Below, one piece after another: positions 8,165 through 16,305 of a stretch of 64,000 nt of DNA. Both the position numbers and the translations under genes were made by a program. The notes under the pieces are model-generated. The model saw nothing but the letters and a program-made list of their open reading frames with translations, made no database searches and had not been told where the DNA came from. The DNA is taken from NCBI RefSeq assembly GCF_016458205.1, contig NZ_JAEMED010000001.1, positions 22,791-86,790 of the forward strand. Direction: 5' to 3'. Numbering within the stretch: position 1 is the first letter of the stretch; every line of letters begins with the position of its first letter. Source of the stretch: Streptococcus sp. 121. GTDB lineage: Bacteria; Bacillota; Bacilli; Lactobacillales; Streptococcaceae.

Positions 8165-8233
8165 AGGCAAAGGGGCCTGATTCCAATCGCGATGAAGCGA
8201 TACAATTTGGAACGGGTTCCCTTTGCCTTTTTT
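8165..8233 (+). promoter_or_regulatory. EutV-responsive dual-hairpin antiterminator / terminator before eutP
   Basis: The first hairpin AGGC-AAAGGG-GCCT (8165-8178) and the second ATCGC-GATGAA-GCGAT (8186-8201) both have six-base loops with G at position 4 and A at position 2. The first overlaps the 5' arm of the terminator GGCAAAGGG/CCCTTTGCC (8166-8174 with 8219-8227, then T6), so the two folds exclude each other. In Enterococcus faecalis the ANTAR protein EutV stabilises such paired hexaloop hairpins and prevents termination. The second loop has G rather than the usual A at position 1. Confidence 0.7.
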
Positions 8234-8244
8234 AGGAGTAAACG

Positions 8245-8679
8245 ATGAAAAAAATAATGTTTATCGGGCCAGTTGGTGTGGGGAAAACGAGTTTAACCCA
8301 ACGCCTGCATGGCTTAGACTTGGATTACCAAAAAACTCAGGTGGTTCAATATCATGAAGATATTATTGATACACCGGGCGAATTTCTTCAACACCGACAG
8401 TATTATAATGCTTTAAATGTAACAGCAATGCAGGCGGATGTGATTGGCTTGATGCTGGATGCTAGCAAGGAAGAACAGTTTTTCCCACAAGGTTTTTCCA
8501 ATTTATTTACCAAGGAGATGATCGGCCTGATTACCAAAATGGATCTGAGTGAAGAGGGGCAAGCTATGGACTGGGCCCATCGTCAGCTCCACGAGGCGGG
8601 GTGCCAAAGAGTTTTTGAACTTTCAGCAGTAGACGATCGCGGTTTAACGGACCTTTTAGAATTTTTACAGGAGGAATAG
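8245..8679 (+). CDS. eutP: EutP, small P-loop GTPase-like protein of ethanolamine utilisation
   Basis: 144 residues with the Walker A motif GPVGVGKTSL at the N-terminus, a DTPGE switch and a TKMD guanine-recognition motif. EutP/PduV proteins are small Ras-like NTPases tied to bacterial microcompartments; an acetate-kinase activity has been reported for some, but the role here is not shown by sequence. It is the first gene of the eut locus, controlled by the hairpin-terminator leader, with two bases separating it from eutT. Confidence 0.88.
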   Translation: MKKIMFIGPVGVGKTSLTQRLHGLDLDYQKTQVVQYHEDIIDTPGEFLQHRQYYNALNVTAMQADVIGLMLDASKEEQFFPQGFSNLFTKEMIGLITKMDLSEEGQAMDWAHRQLHEAGCQRVFELSAVDDRGLTDLLEFLQEE

Positions 8680-8680
8680 G

Positions 8681-9277
8681 ATGCAATTATATACAAAAAC
8701 AGGTGATAAGGGCCTTACAAAATTAGTAGGTGGGCAAAGTGTTGCCAAAGATTCGGAACGGGTGCAGGCGTATGGGACGATTGATGAATTGAATTCTTGG
8801 ATTGGTTACTTGATGTGTGATCTGAGTCAGGAGGATGTGCTCCGTGAAGAATTATTGGAGCTGCAGCATTATTTGTTTGATTGTGGATCTGATTTATCGA
8901 CCCCACAGGGTGTTTATCCATATAAAGTGGACCAAAGTCTTGTGGATTGGATTGAGTCAAAAATTGACCTTTATGCCCCCATCCCCCCTGATTTAGAAAC
9001 CTTTATTCTACCGGGTGGCCATCCACTGGCTGCTTCCTTACATGTCGCTCGGACGATTGCCCGTCGAGCAGAACGTCATATTGTAGCAGCTATGTGGTCT
9101 ACGGATATTAACCAAGAGGTGTTGATTTTTGTAAACCGCTTATCCGATTACTTTTTTGCCCTTGCTCGTTTTGTCAATTACCAAATGGGAGTAAAAGACA
9201 TTCCTTATGAACGCGGAAGTAAGGTTTTTCATGCCATTACAAAGGAAGATGTGGAACGTTGGTCCAAAAAAGCATAG
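8681..9277 (+). CDS. eutT: ATP:cob(I)alamin adenosyltransferase, PduO type
   Basis: 198 residues. It makes adenosylcobalamin, the cofactor of ethanolamine ammonia-lyase. The PduO/MMAB family marks are clear: TKTGDKGLTKLVGG at the N-terminus, YGTIDELNSWIG, and the active-site helix RTIARRAERH. Although it takes the eutT position, it is not homologous to enterobacterial EutT. A separate EutT-like protein is encoded at 20722. A bidirectional terminator follows, so eutPT form one unit. Confidence 0.92.
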   Translation: MQLYTKTGDKGLTKLVGGQSVAKDSERVQAYGTIDELNSWIGYLMCDLSQEDVLREELLELQHYLFDCGSDLSTPQGVYPYKVDQSLVDWIESKIDLYAPIPPDLETFILPGGHPLAASLHVARTIARRAERHIVAAMWSTDINQEVLIFVNRLSDYFFALARFVNYQMGVKDIPYERGSKVFHAITKEDVERWSKKA

Positions 9278-9280
9278 GAA

Positions 9281-9303
9281 AAGAGGTCGCTTGGCGACCT
9301 CTT
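9281..9303. terminator. Bidirectional terminator of eutPT and of the antisense-strand RNA
   Basis: AAGAGGTCGC-TTG-GCGACCTCTT is a perfect 10-bp hairpin with T-rich sequence on both sides, so it can end eutPT rightward and the riboswitch RNA leftward. Confidence 0.8.
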
Positions 9304-9499
9304 GTTTTGTTTTCTGAAAGCTTGGCTACGCCATTGTAGTCATTCACTAAGCATCCTCGATTAGTATGAGCTTCCAAAAGCCTTGAACTGCTATAAGCAG
9401 TTGGACAAAGTCCAAGAAATGAATGGTACTAATCGTAGAATGAAAATGAATCTTATTCATGAGGCCGAAGCTTTACATCGAAACCCGACTTCTACTAAA

Positions 9500-9600
9500 A
9501 CTTAGATTCAAAGATCTGACTTAAAGCTAGGCTTATCACAGTGGCGGGACCGTGTTGGATTTACACCAAACTTCCATGAGTCTAAGAGTACATTATCAAT
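9500..9600 (-). promoter_or_regulatory. Adenosylcobalamin (B12) riboswitch core, minus strand
   Basis: Read on the minus strand, the conserved cobalamin-riboswitch core is visible: GGAA, then GGTGTAAATCCAAC, then GGTCCCGCCACTGTGA (about 9541-9575), followed by a B12-box-like AAGTCAGATC (9513-9522). The plus strand has no such match, which fixes the orientation. Exact 5' and 3' limits are uncertain. Confidence 0.8.
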
Positions 9601-9613
9601 TTCTTCTGACTTA

Positions 9614-9642
9614 AGTGTACCTTTTTTATGAGAAAAAAGCAA
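9614..9642 (-). promoter_or_regulatory. Promoter of the riboswitch RNA
   Basis: On the minus strand TTGCTT and TACACT are 17 bases apart, placing the start just ahead of the riboswitch. A cre-like sequence (9649-9663, 13 of 15 consensus positions) lies immediately upstream, between this promoter and the divergent eutG promoter. Confidence 0.65.
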
Positions 9643-9700
9643 GGGGAAAGGAAAGCGATTCCAAAAAAAGTTCATATTTGAAAACAGTCATTTCATATTC

Positions 9701-9729
9701 TTGTTTTGTAAGCGTTTTTGTGCTAAACT
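9701..9729 (+). promoter_or_regulatory. eutG promoter with embedded cre-like site
   Basis: TTGTTT and TAAACT are separated by 17 bases. Between them TTGTAAGCGTTTTTG (9706-9720) matches the CcpA cre consensus at 13 of 15 positions. This suggests direct carbon-catabolite repression of the eutG transcript. Confidence 0.65.
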
Positions 9730-9738
9730 ATTTGTGAA

Positions 9739-9829
9739 GTACAATGGTGTACATAGAAACCAATCAAGCAATGAAGCTGCAGAAGAGGCGACAACGGTGA
9801 TGTTTAGTCTTTTCGTGCGGCTTATTTTT
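9739..9829 (+). promoter_or_regulatory. EutV-responsive dual-hairpin antiterminator / terminator before eutG
   Basis: Hairpin one is GTAC-AATGGT-GTAC (9739-9752) and hairpin two AGC-AATGAA-GCT (9767-9778); both six-base loops have A at 1 and G at 4, the positions known to matter for EutV. The second overlaps the 5' arm of a 16-bp, one-bulge terminator (9774-9789 with 9807-9823) followed by T5, so binding would open the terminator. Confidence 0.8.
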
Positions 9830-9846
9830 GTACAAAAGGAGAAACT

Positions 9847-10989
9847 ATGTATAGGATTCATTACAAAACAGAACTGGTAATTGGAACCAATGCGTTAGAG
9901 GAATTAAGAAGCTTTCAAAATCAGGGGATTTTGATGGTCGCGGATCCTTTTTTAGAAAAGACGGGGCAGTTGGAGTATGTGAAAAACCACCTGGATTCTT
10001 CGAATCGAGTAACTATTTTTACGGAAGTTTGTCCCGACCCCCCTATTGAAGTGATTGTAGCTGGGATTCAGTCTAGCCAGGAGCAAACGATCGACATTAT
10101 TTTAGCGATCGGTGGTGGTTCTGCCTTGGATGCTGCGAAAGCCATTTATTACTTTGGTAAGAAAGAGGGAGGGTTCCAAGAAGTTACCTTGATTGCTATT
10201 CCAACAACTAGTGGAACAGGATCTGAAGTGACAGATTTTTCGGTGATTACAGATGCTGACTTGGGACGGAAGTATCCAATTGTGGACCGTGAATTACTTC
10301 CTGACCTTGCCATTCTGGATGCCAATTTGGTACGCAGTTTGCCGCGGCAGATTACTGCAGATACTGGTATAGATGTTCTAACCCATGTTTTGGAGGCTTA
10401 TGTTTCGACACAGGCCACTGATTTTTCTGATGCTCTGGTTGAAAAAACAGTTCAATTAGTGTTTGAGTACCTCCCCAAAGCCTACCGGAATGGGCAAGAT
10501 ATGGAAGCTCGTGAAAAGATGCACATTGCTTCAACCATGGCGGGCATGGCTTTTAATACTACTTCGTTAGGGATTGTCCATAGTTTGTCACATGCATCTG
10601 GTGCTGTCTTCCATATTCCACATGGTCGCATGAATAGCATCCTTTTACCGAAGGTTATCGCCTATAATGCAGGTTTAGAAGGTGCAAGGATTGGGAATCA
10701 ACAACTAGAGGTGGCAAAGCGTTACCAGCAACTTGCTCGCATTCTGGGTTGTTCAGCCCCAAATCCAGCTCAAGGTGTGAAGCAATTACTGGATAAGCTG
10801 AGACAGTTACAACGGAAACTGGACTTGCCTGAAACTTTAGCAGCTTACGGGATTGATCAGCCGTCATTTGAAAGGGAAAAAGAATCCATTGCTGAGTCTG
10901 CTTTAAAAGATCCCTGCACAGTGACAAATCCTCGTCAGCCTTCGGTATCGGATTTAGCTACTATTCTATCTACTAGTTATAGAGAATAA
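9847..10989 (+). CDS. eutG: Iron-dependent alcohol dehydrogenase
   Basis: 380 residues, iron-ADH family. In the eut microcompartment it reduces acetaldehyde to ethanol and so recycles NAD+ for EutE. Seen are the NAD-binding AIGGGSALDAAK, the TTSGTGSEVTDFS loop, and the metal-ligand histidines in HSLSHASGAVFHIPHGRMN with an upstream D in ADTGIDVLTHVLE. Expression is gated by a terminator leader and a cre-bearing promoter. Confidence 0.93.
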   Translation: MYRIHYKTELVIGTNALEELRSFQNQGILMVADPFLEKTGQLEYVKNHLDSSNRVTIFTEVCPDPPIEVIVAGIQSSQEQTIDIILAIGGGSALDAAKAIYYFGKKEGGFQEVTLIAIPTTSGTGSEVTDFSVITDADLGRKYPIVDRELLPDLAILDANLVRSLPRQITADTGIDVLTHVLEAYVSTQATDFSDALVEKTVQLVFEYLPKAYRNGQDMEAREKMHIASTMAGMAFNTTSLGIVHSLSHASGAVFHIPHGRMNSILLPKVIAYNAGLEGARIGNQQLEVAKRYQQLARILGCSAPNPAQGVKQLLDKLRQLQRKLDLPETLAAYGIDQPSFEREKESIAESALKDPCTVTNPRQPSVSDLATILSTSYRE

Positions 10990-10990
10990 T

Positions 10991-11019
10991 TTGGCAAAAT
11001 GATAAAATATCAGTATAAT
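10991..11019 (+). promoter_or_regulatory. Promoter of eutS-eutV-eutW
   Basis: TTGGCA and a consensus TATAAT are separated by 17 bases, with the eutS start only about 16 bases after the -10. The leader is too short for the hexaloop hairpins, so this promoter would supply the EutVW regulators independently of antitermination. Confidence 0.75.
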
Positions 11020-11035
11020 AAAATAAGGAGAAGAG

Positions 11036-11380
11036 ATGACAGAAAAACAAAGGATGATTCAGGAATATGTTCCTGGTAAGCAAGTCACCCTAGCCCATTT
11101 GATTGCGAATCCCGATCCCGTTATTTTTGAAAAACTAGGTCTCCAAGCAAAAGATCGGGGTGCTATTGGCATTTTAACGATTACCCCCAGCGAAGCTGCT
11201 ATTATCGCTGTTGATTTAGCAACGAAAGCTGCCGGTGTTGAAATTGGGTTTGTCGATCGTTTTAGCGGTTCTGTAGTGATGACGGGAGATGTAGCTTCTG
11301 TAGAAACGGCCCTTGCAGCTGTACTGGATGGATTACATCTAATCCTAGGATTTTCTGGAACAACCGTTACCAAGACCTAG
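11036..11380 (+). CDS. eutS: Microcompartment shell protein EutS (hexameric BMC)
   Basis: 114 residues, single circularly permuted BMC domain as in EutS/PduU. It starts [23 protein letters not shown], matching the beta-barrel-forming N-terminus of this family, and ends with [13 protein letters not shown]. EutS forms bent hexamers of the shell. In E. faecalis eutS has an antiterminator leader; none is seen here. Confidence 0.93.
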   Translation: MTEKQRMIQEYVPGKQVTLAHLIANPDPVIFEKLGLQAKDRGAIGILTITPSEAAIIAVDLATKAAGVEIGFVDRFSGSVVMTGDVASVETALAAVLDGLHLILGFSGTTVTKT

Positions 11381-11399
11381 TAGTAAGTGAGTGGAAAAC

Positions 11400-11975
11400 A
11401 TGAAAAGTAAAATCGTAATCGTCGATGATGACCCCATTGTTCGTTTAGATATTCGTCATATCTTAGAATCTGGAGATTACCAAGTTGTAGCCGAAGCCAA
11501 AGACGGCTTTGAGGCTATAGAAGTGTGTCAAAAATTTCATCCTGACCTCGTCTTGATGGATATCCAACTCCCTTTATTAGATGGTTTAACAGCCAGTAAA
11601 AAAATTCTTGATGACCGCTTGGCCTATAGTGTTATGTTACTTTCTGGTTTTAGCGACGATCAATACATTCAAAAAGCCAAGCAATATGGAACTAGTGCCT
11701 ATTTAATTAAGCCTTTAGATGCCAAATCGCTGATTCCTATGATTGAAGTTTGTTTGGAAAAAGGAAGAGAGACCTATGCTTTGAAAGATGAAACGGATAA
11801 ACTCAGTAAAAAAATTGAGGATCGGATTATCATTGAAAAAGCCAAAGGAATGCTGATGTATAAAGAAAATCTGACAGAGCCAGAAGCCTTTAAACAAATT
11901 CGTTCCATAAGTATGCAAAAAAGGGTTCCTATGATTGAAATCGCAAAATTACTCTTGTTACATGATGAACTATAA
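11400..11975 (+). CDS. eutV: EutV, ANTAR-domain antitermination response regulator
   Basis: 191 residues from the ATG at 11400 (a GTG nine bases upstream is also in frame). The N-terminal receiver domain has the acidic pair DDD and the phosphoacceptor aspartate in LMDIQLPLLDG; a C-terminal ANTAR domain (about 130-188) contains RIIIEKAKGMLMYKENLTEPEAF. Phosphorylated EutV dimerises and binds paired hexaloop hairpins to block terminators; matching elements precede eutP, eutG and eutA. The gene overlaps eutW by 14 bases. Confidence 0.93.
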   Translation: MKSKIVIVDDDPIVRLDIRHILESGDYQVVAEAKDGFEAIEVCQKFHPDLVLMDIQLPLLDGLTASKKILDDRLAYSVMLLSGFSDDQYIQKAKQYGTSAYLIKPLDAKSLIPMIEVCLEKGRETYALKDETDKLSKKIEDRIIIEKAKGMLMYKENLTEPEAFKQIRSISMQKRVPMIEIAKLLLLHDEL

Positions 11976-13368
11976 AGAAAAAATACGGGAGCTCTGTTCC
12001 CAGCAAACAGATTTAAGTCCAATGGCTATCGAATATCTTGTGGAACAGGCAAGCCAACTGGAAGCAGGTGACACCTATTCTCATCAGGACGTTTTTATTG
12101 ACGTTCGTAGCTTGGCACAACCCAATCAAGCCTTGGTCATTTACCATAAACGTCCACAAAAGCAACTGAGTCTTTATCGAGAGGATGTTGTGGGGGATGT
12201 TGCAGATTTACGAGATGAACCTGGGGTTATTCGAACCTTAGAAACTGGCTTAGCCTCAGTCGGTTTGACGGCTATGTCTCAAGAAGGAGCCGTGATTTAC
12301 CAGACAGTCTTTCCTTTAGTATGGGAAAAAGAAGTGGTTGGAACGTTGATCATTGAAATGGCACCACCGTCTCTTTCTTCTTCTATCTCACCAACAGAAA
12401 AGCCAGTTCTTGATTGGGAGCATGATTTACCGGCTAACTTTCTGGAACAACTGGATAATCAAATTTTTGTGTTTGATCCTCAAGGAACCTTGGTTTATGC
12501 TAATGCCAAGGCTAGGGAATTATATGCAGGTCGATTAGGTTATCGAGATCAATTAGAAGGTATGCACTATGATAATTTGGTTCTGGATACCCTGTCTTAT
12601 CAAGAAGCCCTAGCAAGGGCTCGACTCGAAAAAAATGAAATTGACCAAGTACGGGTGCCCTATGGCGGTTATTTTTTCCAGCTAAAACGGCAACTATTGA
12701 CAAACGGATACTTGCTAATGGAATGTCGAGATGTAACGGAAATTCGCAACTTGGAGCGGGAGCTACAGGAACAAAAGGTTTTAGTAAGGGAGATGAACCA
12801 TCGGGTTAAAAATAATCTTCAAACCTTGGTTTCGCTCCTTAGACTGCAAGCCTATCAGACAGATAAGAAGGATGTTAAGGAGGCCTTGGAAGAAAGCGTC
12901 CATCGTATTCTTTCAGTGGCCAGCATTCATGACTTACTCAGTCATAAGAAAGGACAGAAACTTCCATTAGCTCCTCTTTTGGAACAAGTTTTGACAACTG
13001 TTCGTCGCTCCTTTGGCCAAGATTTTATTCAGGTCCAGAGTCAAGTTGATGCGGACTGTGAATTAGATGCGAGTCGGGCTACAGCCTTGGCTCTGATTGC
13101 GAATGAAATCCTACAAAATTCATTCAAACACGCTTTTCATGTTAAGAAGAAAAATGCAACTGTAGGCTTGCATCTTACAAGAAAAGATGGTATCATTAGA
13201 GTATTGATAACCGACAATGGTAGCGGTTACAATACGAGGCGTCGCTATTCCCAAGGTCATCTTGGCCTGGTCTTAGTCGAACGTTTTGTCCAAGATAAAT
13301 TGTCTGGAAGATTGGATGTACAATCAGGTTCAAATGGAACACGGACAAGTATATTATTTCATGAATAA
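11962..13368 (+). CDS. eutW: EutW, ethanolamine-sensing histidine kinase
   Basis: 468 residues if started at ATG 11962, the start kept because the upstream TTG lacks a ribosome site. It has an N-terminal sensor part, a PAS-like middle (about 160-260, FLEQLDNQIFVFDPQG) and a HisKA_2/HWE-type core with the phosphoacceptor in REMNHRVKNNLQTLVSLL, then an ATPase domain with NEILQNSFKHAF and DNGSGYN. No membrane segment is visible, consistent with cytosolic sensing of ethanolamine. It phosphorylates EutV. Confidence 0.92.
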   Translation: MMNYKEKIRELCSQQTDLSPMAIEYLVEQASQLEAGDTYSHQDVFIDVRSLAQPNQALVIYHKRPQKQLSLYREDVVGDVADLRDEPGVIRTLETGLASVGLTAMSQEGAVIYQTVFPLVWEKEVVGTLIIEMAPPSLSSSISPTEKPVLDWEHDLPANFLEQLDNQIFVFDPQGTLVYANAKARELYAGRLGYRDQLEGMHYDNLVLDTLSYQEALARARLEKNEIDQVRVPYGGYFFQLKRQLLTNGYLLMECRDVTEIRNLERELQEQKVLVREMNHRVKNNLQTLVSLLRLQAYQTDKKDVKEALEESVHRILSVASIHDLLSHKKGQKLPLAPLLEQVLTTVRRSFGQDFIQVQSQVDADCELDASRATALALIANEILQNSFKHAFHVKKKNATVGLHLTRKDGIIRVLITDNGSGYNTRRRYSQGHLGLVLVERFVQDKLSGRLDVQSGSNGTRTSILFHE

Positions 13369-13372
13369 ACAT

Positions 13373-13460
13373 TTTTTCTACAAAGAAGTGGAAGAATACA
13401 AGCAATGACGCTTAAAGACTAGGGTTCTATTGGTTCCTGGTTCTTTAAGCGTCTTTTTTT
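13373..13460 (+). promoter_or_regulatory. EutV-responsive dual-hairpin antiterminator / terminator before eutA
   Basis: Hairpin one is a 9-bp stem with loop AAAGAA (13373-13396), hairpin two AAGC-AATGAC-GCTT (13400-13413), three bases apart; both loops have A1 and G4. The second overlaps the 5' arm of a perfect 12-bp terminator (13407-13418 with 13442-13453, then T7). This is the clearest of the three gene leaders and controls entry into the eutA-onward operon from eutSVW read-through. Confidence 0.87.
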
Positions 13461-13470
13461 GGAGGTTTTC

Positions 13471-14904
13471 ATGTCGGAAAAAATCCTAAGTGTTGGTTTG
13501 GATATTGGGACTGCCACAACTCAATTAGTCCTCTCTCAACTCACGATTGAAAATATTGCATCGGTTTTTACGATTCCTCGCATCTATATTACAGACAAGA
13601 AGGTTCTGCATAAGAGTGATATTATCTTTACCCCTCTTGCCGATCACCAACTAATCTTGGTTGACGATATTAAAAATTTTCTTCAAATGGAATATCAAAA
13701 AGCTGGGATTCAAAAGAGCGATATTCAGATGGGAGCTGTGATTATTACCGGTGAATCTGCTCGAAAGGAAAACGCAAGTCAAGTCCTGCAAGCATTGAGT
13801 GGTTACGCTGGCGATTTTGTAGTCGCAACCGCAGGTCCTGATCTAGAAAGTATAATTGCTGGAAAGGGTGCTTGTAGCCATCTCTACTCACAAAAGCACC
13901 ATACGTCGGTTGTTAACATTGATATTGGAGGGGGAACCTCTAATTACGCCTTGTTCCGTGAGGGAGATATTCAGGATACGGCCTGCTTTGATATAGGCGG
14001 AAGGCTTTTAAAAGTTGATGACTCAAACAAGATTTGCTACATTGCACCAAAATTGCAAGAGATTATCCAAAATGAAAACCTGGATTTGTCTTTAGGACAA
14101 CTTGTTCATCGGCAACATTTGGATAGACTGATTACGATACTTGTTGATGTGATGGAACAATCCTTAGGTTTACCGAAGAACAGTCCCTATTTTGAACTTT
14201 TGGTGACCAATCACGCTCTAAAGGAAGGGCAAGACATTGCTTGTGTGTCCTTCTCAGGAGGAGTCGCTGATGCCATTGCAGTGGCTGACAAGGAGGTAGA
14301 CGATTTTCTTTATGGAGATATTGGAATTTTACTGGGCAGAGCCATTCGACAATCGGCCATATTCCGCGAAAAACAGGTCATTCAATCTGCCGAAACCATT
14401 CGGGCAACAGTTGTAGGAGCTGGTAGTCATACGACCGATGTTAGTGGAAGTACCATTACCTATATCGGCCGTATCCTTCCTTTGAAAAACCTACCTGTCT
14501 TAAAACTATCTGCCAGCGATGAAGAGCTTGAAAGTGATTCTTTGGCAGAGATGATAGCCCAGAAATCAGAGTGGTTTCAATTGGAAAATGAAGTCCAACA
14601 AATCGCTTTGGCTTTCTCAGGTAAACGAAGTCCTAGTTTTTTAGAGGTTGAGGCTTATGCGGATGCGATTGTGTCAGGGATGAAGACGAGTATTCAAAAA
14701 GGATATCCGCTCTTAGTCATTCTCCAAGAAGACATGGCAAAAGTACTGGGACAATGCCTTTATACACGCCTACCTGCCGACTATCCCTTTGTTTGCATTG
14801 ATTCCGTGGATGTTCAAAATGGCGATTATATCGACATTGGACAACCGCTTGTGGAGGGGTCTGTCCTTCCAATCGTTGTCAAAACCTTAGTATTTGATTC
14901 CTAA
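13471..14904 (+). CDS. eutA: EutA, ethanolamine ammonia-lyase reactivating factor
   Basis: 477 residues from the ATG after TTTGGAGG (13461). EutA is an actin/Hsp70-fold ATPase that exchanges damaged cobalamin on EutBC. The phosphate-1 motif [15 protein letters not shown] and phosphate-2 [14 protein letters not shown] are evident. It starts the structural part of the operon after the antiterminator, with 15 bases to eutB. Confidence 0.92.
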   Translation: MSEKILSVGLDIGTATTQLVLSQLTIENIASVFTIPRIYITDKKVLHKSDIIFTPLADHQLILVDDIKNFLQMEYQKAGIQKSDIQMGAVIITGESARKENASQVLQALSGYAGDFVVATAGPDLESIIAGKGACSHLYSQKHHTSVVNIDIGGGTSNYALFREGDIQDTACFDIGGRLLKVDDSNKICYIAPKLQEIIQNENLDLSLGQLVHRQHLDRLITILVDVMEQSLGLPKNSPYFELLVTNHALKEGQDIACVSFSGGVADAIAVADKEVDDFLYGDIGILLGRAIRQSAIFREKQVIQSAETIRATVVGAGSHTTDVSGSTITYIGRILPLKNLPVLKLSASDEELESDSLAEMIAQKSEWFQLENEVQQIALAFSGKRSPSFLEVEAYADAIVSGMKTSIQKGYPLLVILQEDMAKVLGQCLYTRLPADYPFVCIDSVDVQNGDYIDIGQPLVEGSVLPIVVKTLVFDS

Positions 14905-14919
14905 AGGAGGAAAGGTTTC

Positions 14920-16290
14920 ATGATTCTTAAAACAAAATTGTTTGGTCGTGTCTATGAATTTTCTTCAGTGAAAGAAGTTCTAGCCAAGGCCAATGAGTAT
15001 AAGTCAGGAGATCAACTGGCTGGAGTAGCAGCTCAATCAGCTGAAGAACGAGTTGCTGCCAAGGTAGTGTTGGCACAACTGACTTTAGCAGATCTCTTTA
15101 ATAATCCAGTTGTACCATATGAAGAAGATGAAGTTACTCGGATTATCGTCGATGATGTCAATCTTCGAACTTATGAAAAAATCAAACACTGGACAGTTGA
15201 AGAATTACGGGAGTGGATTTTGGATACCAACACCAAGAATGTTGATATTCAGTGGATCTCAAGAGGCTTGACCTCTGAGATGGTGGCCGCTGTTGCAAAA
15301 TTAATGACCAATTTGGATTTAATTGTGGCAGCTAAAAAAATTGTCATTACCAAAACCGCTAATACAACTATCGGAGTACCGGGTACCTTCTCCTCACGTT
15401 TACAACCTAACCATACAACGGATGATCCAGATGGAATTATGGCCTCCACCATGGAAGGTTTTGCATATGGATGTGGAGATGCCCTACTAGGCTTGAACCC
15501 TGTTGATGATTCTGTCGAAAGTACCAAACGAATTCTCCATAAATTCAATGACTTTATTGAAGAGTATCAAATCCCAACACAACACTGTGTTTTAGCTCAT
15601 GTGACAACTCAGATTGAAGCTATGAATCAAGGAGCTCCTACAGGTTTGGTTTTCCAATCGATTGCTGGATCTGAAAAAGGAAATACGGCCTTTGGTTTTG
15701 ATGCAAAAACAATCCAAGAAGCACGTGATACAGCCTTAAAAGTTGGTTCTGCAGCTGGTCCGAATGTGATGTATTTTGAAACTGGACAAGGTTCAGAATT
15801 GTCATCAGATGCCCATTATGACGCTGACCAAGTGACCATGGAAGCTCGTTGCTATGGTTTTGCGAAACACTTTGATCCCTTCCTCGTGAATACAGTCGTT
15901 GGTTTCATTGGACCAGAATACCTCTATGATTCGAAACAAGTTATTCGTGCTGGTTTAGAAGATCATTTCATGGGCAAACTTTCAGGGATTTCTATGGGTT
16001 GTGATATCTGTTACACCAACCATATGAAGGCCGATCAGAATGATGCTGAGAACTTGTTGGTACTACTCGGTGCTGCCAATGTTAACTACATCATGGCAAT
16101 TCCTCATGGTGATGACATCATGCTTAACTACCAAACAACGGGTTACCATGAAACTGCAACCATGCGTGATCTATTGGACAAACGCCCTATTAAAGAATTT
16201 GAAGAGTGGATGGAAAAAATGGGTCTTATGGAAAACGGCCGGTTGACCGCCCTTGGTGGAGATGGATCCATCTTTATGCAACGGAACTAA
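14920..16290 (+). CDS. eutB: Ethanolamine ammonia-lyase, large subunit
   Basis: 456 residues, TIM-barrel large subunit. With EutC and adenosylcobalamin it splits ethanolamine into acetaldehyde and ammonia. Conserved stretches include KTANTTIGVPGTFSSRLQPNH, AHVTTQIEAMNQGAPTGLVFQS, YFETGQGSELSSDAH and GISMGCDICYTNHM. RBS AAAGGAGGAAAGG precedes the ATG. It is very highly conserved in the family, so identification is secure. Confidence 0.97.
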   Translation: MILKTKLFGRVYEFSSVKEVLAKANEYKSGDQLAGVAAQSAEERVAAKVVLAQLTLADLFNNPVVPYEEDEVTRIIVDDVNLRTYEKIKHWTVEELREWILDTNTKNVDIQWISRGLTSEMVAAVAKLMTNLDLIVAAKKIVITKTANTTIGVPGTFSSRLQPNHTTDDPDGIMASTMEGFAYGCGDALLGLNPVDDSVESTKRILHKFNDFIEEYQIPTQHCVLAHVTTQIEAMNQGAPTGLVFQSIAGSEKGNTAFGFDAKTIQEARDTALKVGSAAGPNVMYFETGQGSELSSDAHYDADQVTMEARCYGFAKHFDPFLVNTVVGFIGPEYLYDSKQVIRAGLEDHFMGKLSGISMGCDICYTNHMKADQNDAENLLVLLGAANVNYIMAIPHGDDIMLNYQTTGYHETATMRDLLDKRPIKEFEEWMEKMGLMENGRLTALGGDGSIFMQRN

Positions 16291-16305
16291 GAAGGAGGGA
16301 CGCAA

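Larger units (their letters stand above)
9281..9607 (-). ncRNA. EutX/Rli55-like riboswitch-containing regulatory RNA
   Basis: A minus-strand promoter would start a transcript of about 327 bases near 9607. It contains in order an adenosylcobalamin riboswitch, two hexaloop hairpins like those before the eut genes (ACTAAtC-GAGGAT-GcTTAGT at 9346-9365; CTAC-AATGGC-GTAG at 9326-9339) and a terminator at 9281-9303. No protein gene is present. In E. faecalis and Listeria an RNA of this plan titrates EutV when B12 is absent, while bound B12 ends transcription before the hairpins. The same logic is inferred here. The first loop has G at position 1 and a U-C mismatch in its stem, so it is the weaker match. 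Confidence 0.7.

Noticed and set aside
9500..9600. A plus-strand cobalamin riboswitch controlling eutG directly
   Set aside because: The conserved core (GGTG-AAATCC and CCGC-ACTGTGA) reads correctly only on the minus strand, and a separate hairpin-terminator leader precedes eutG.
10989..11036. An antiterminator before eutS as in E. faecalis
   Set aside because: The leader is only about ten bases after the predicted start and has no hairpins.
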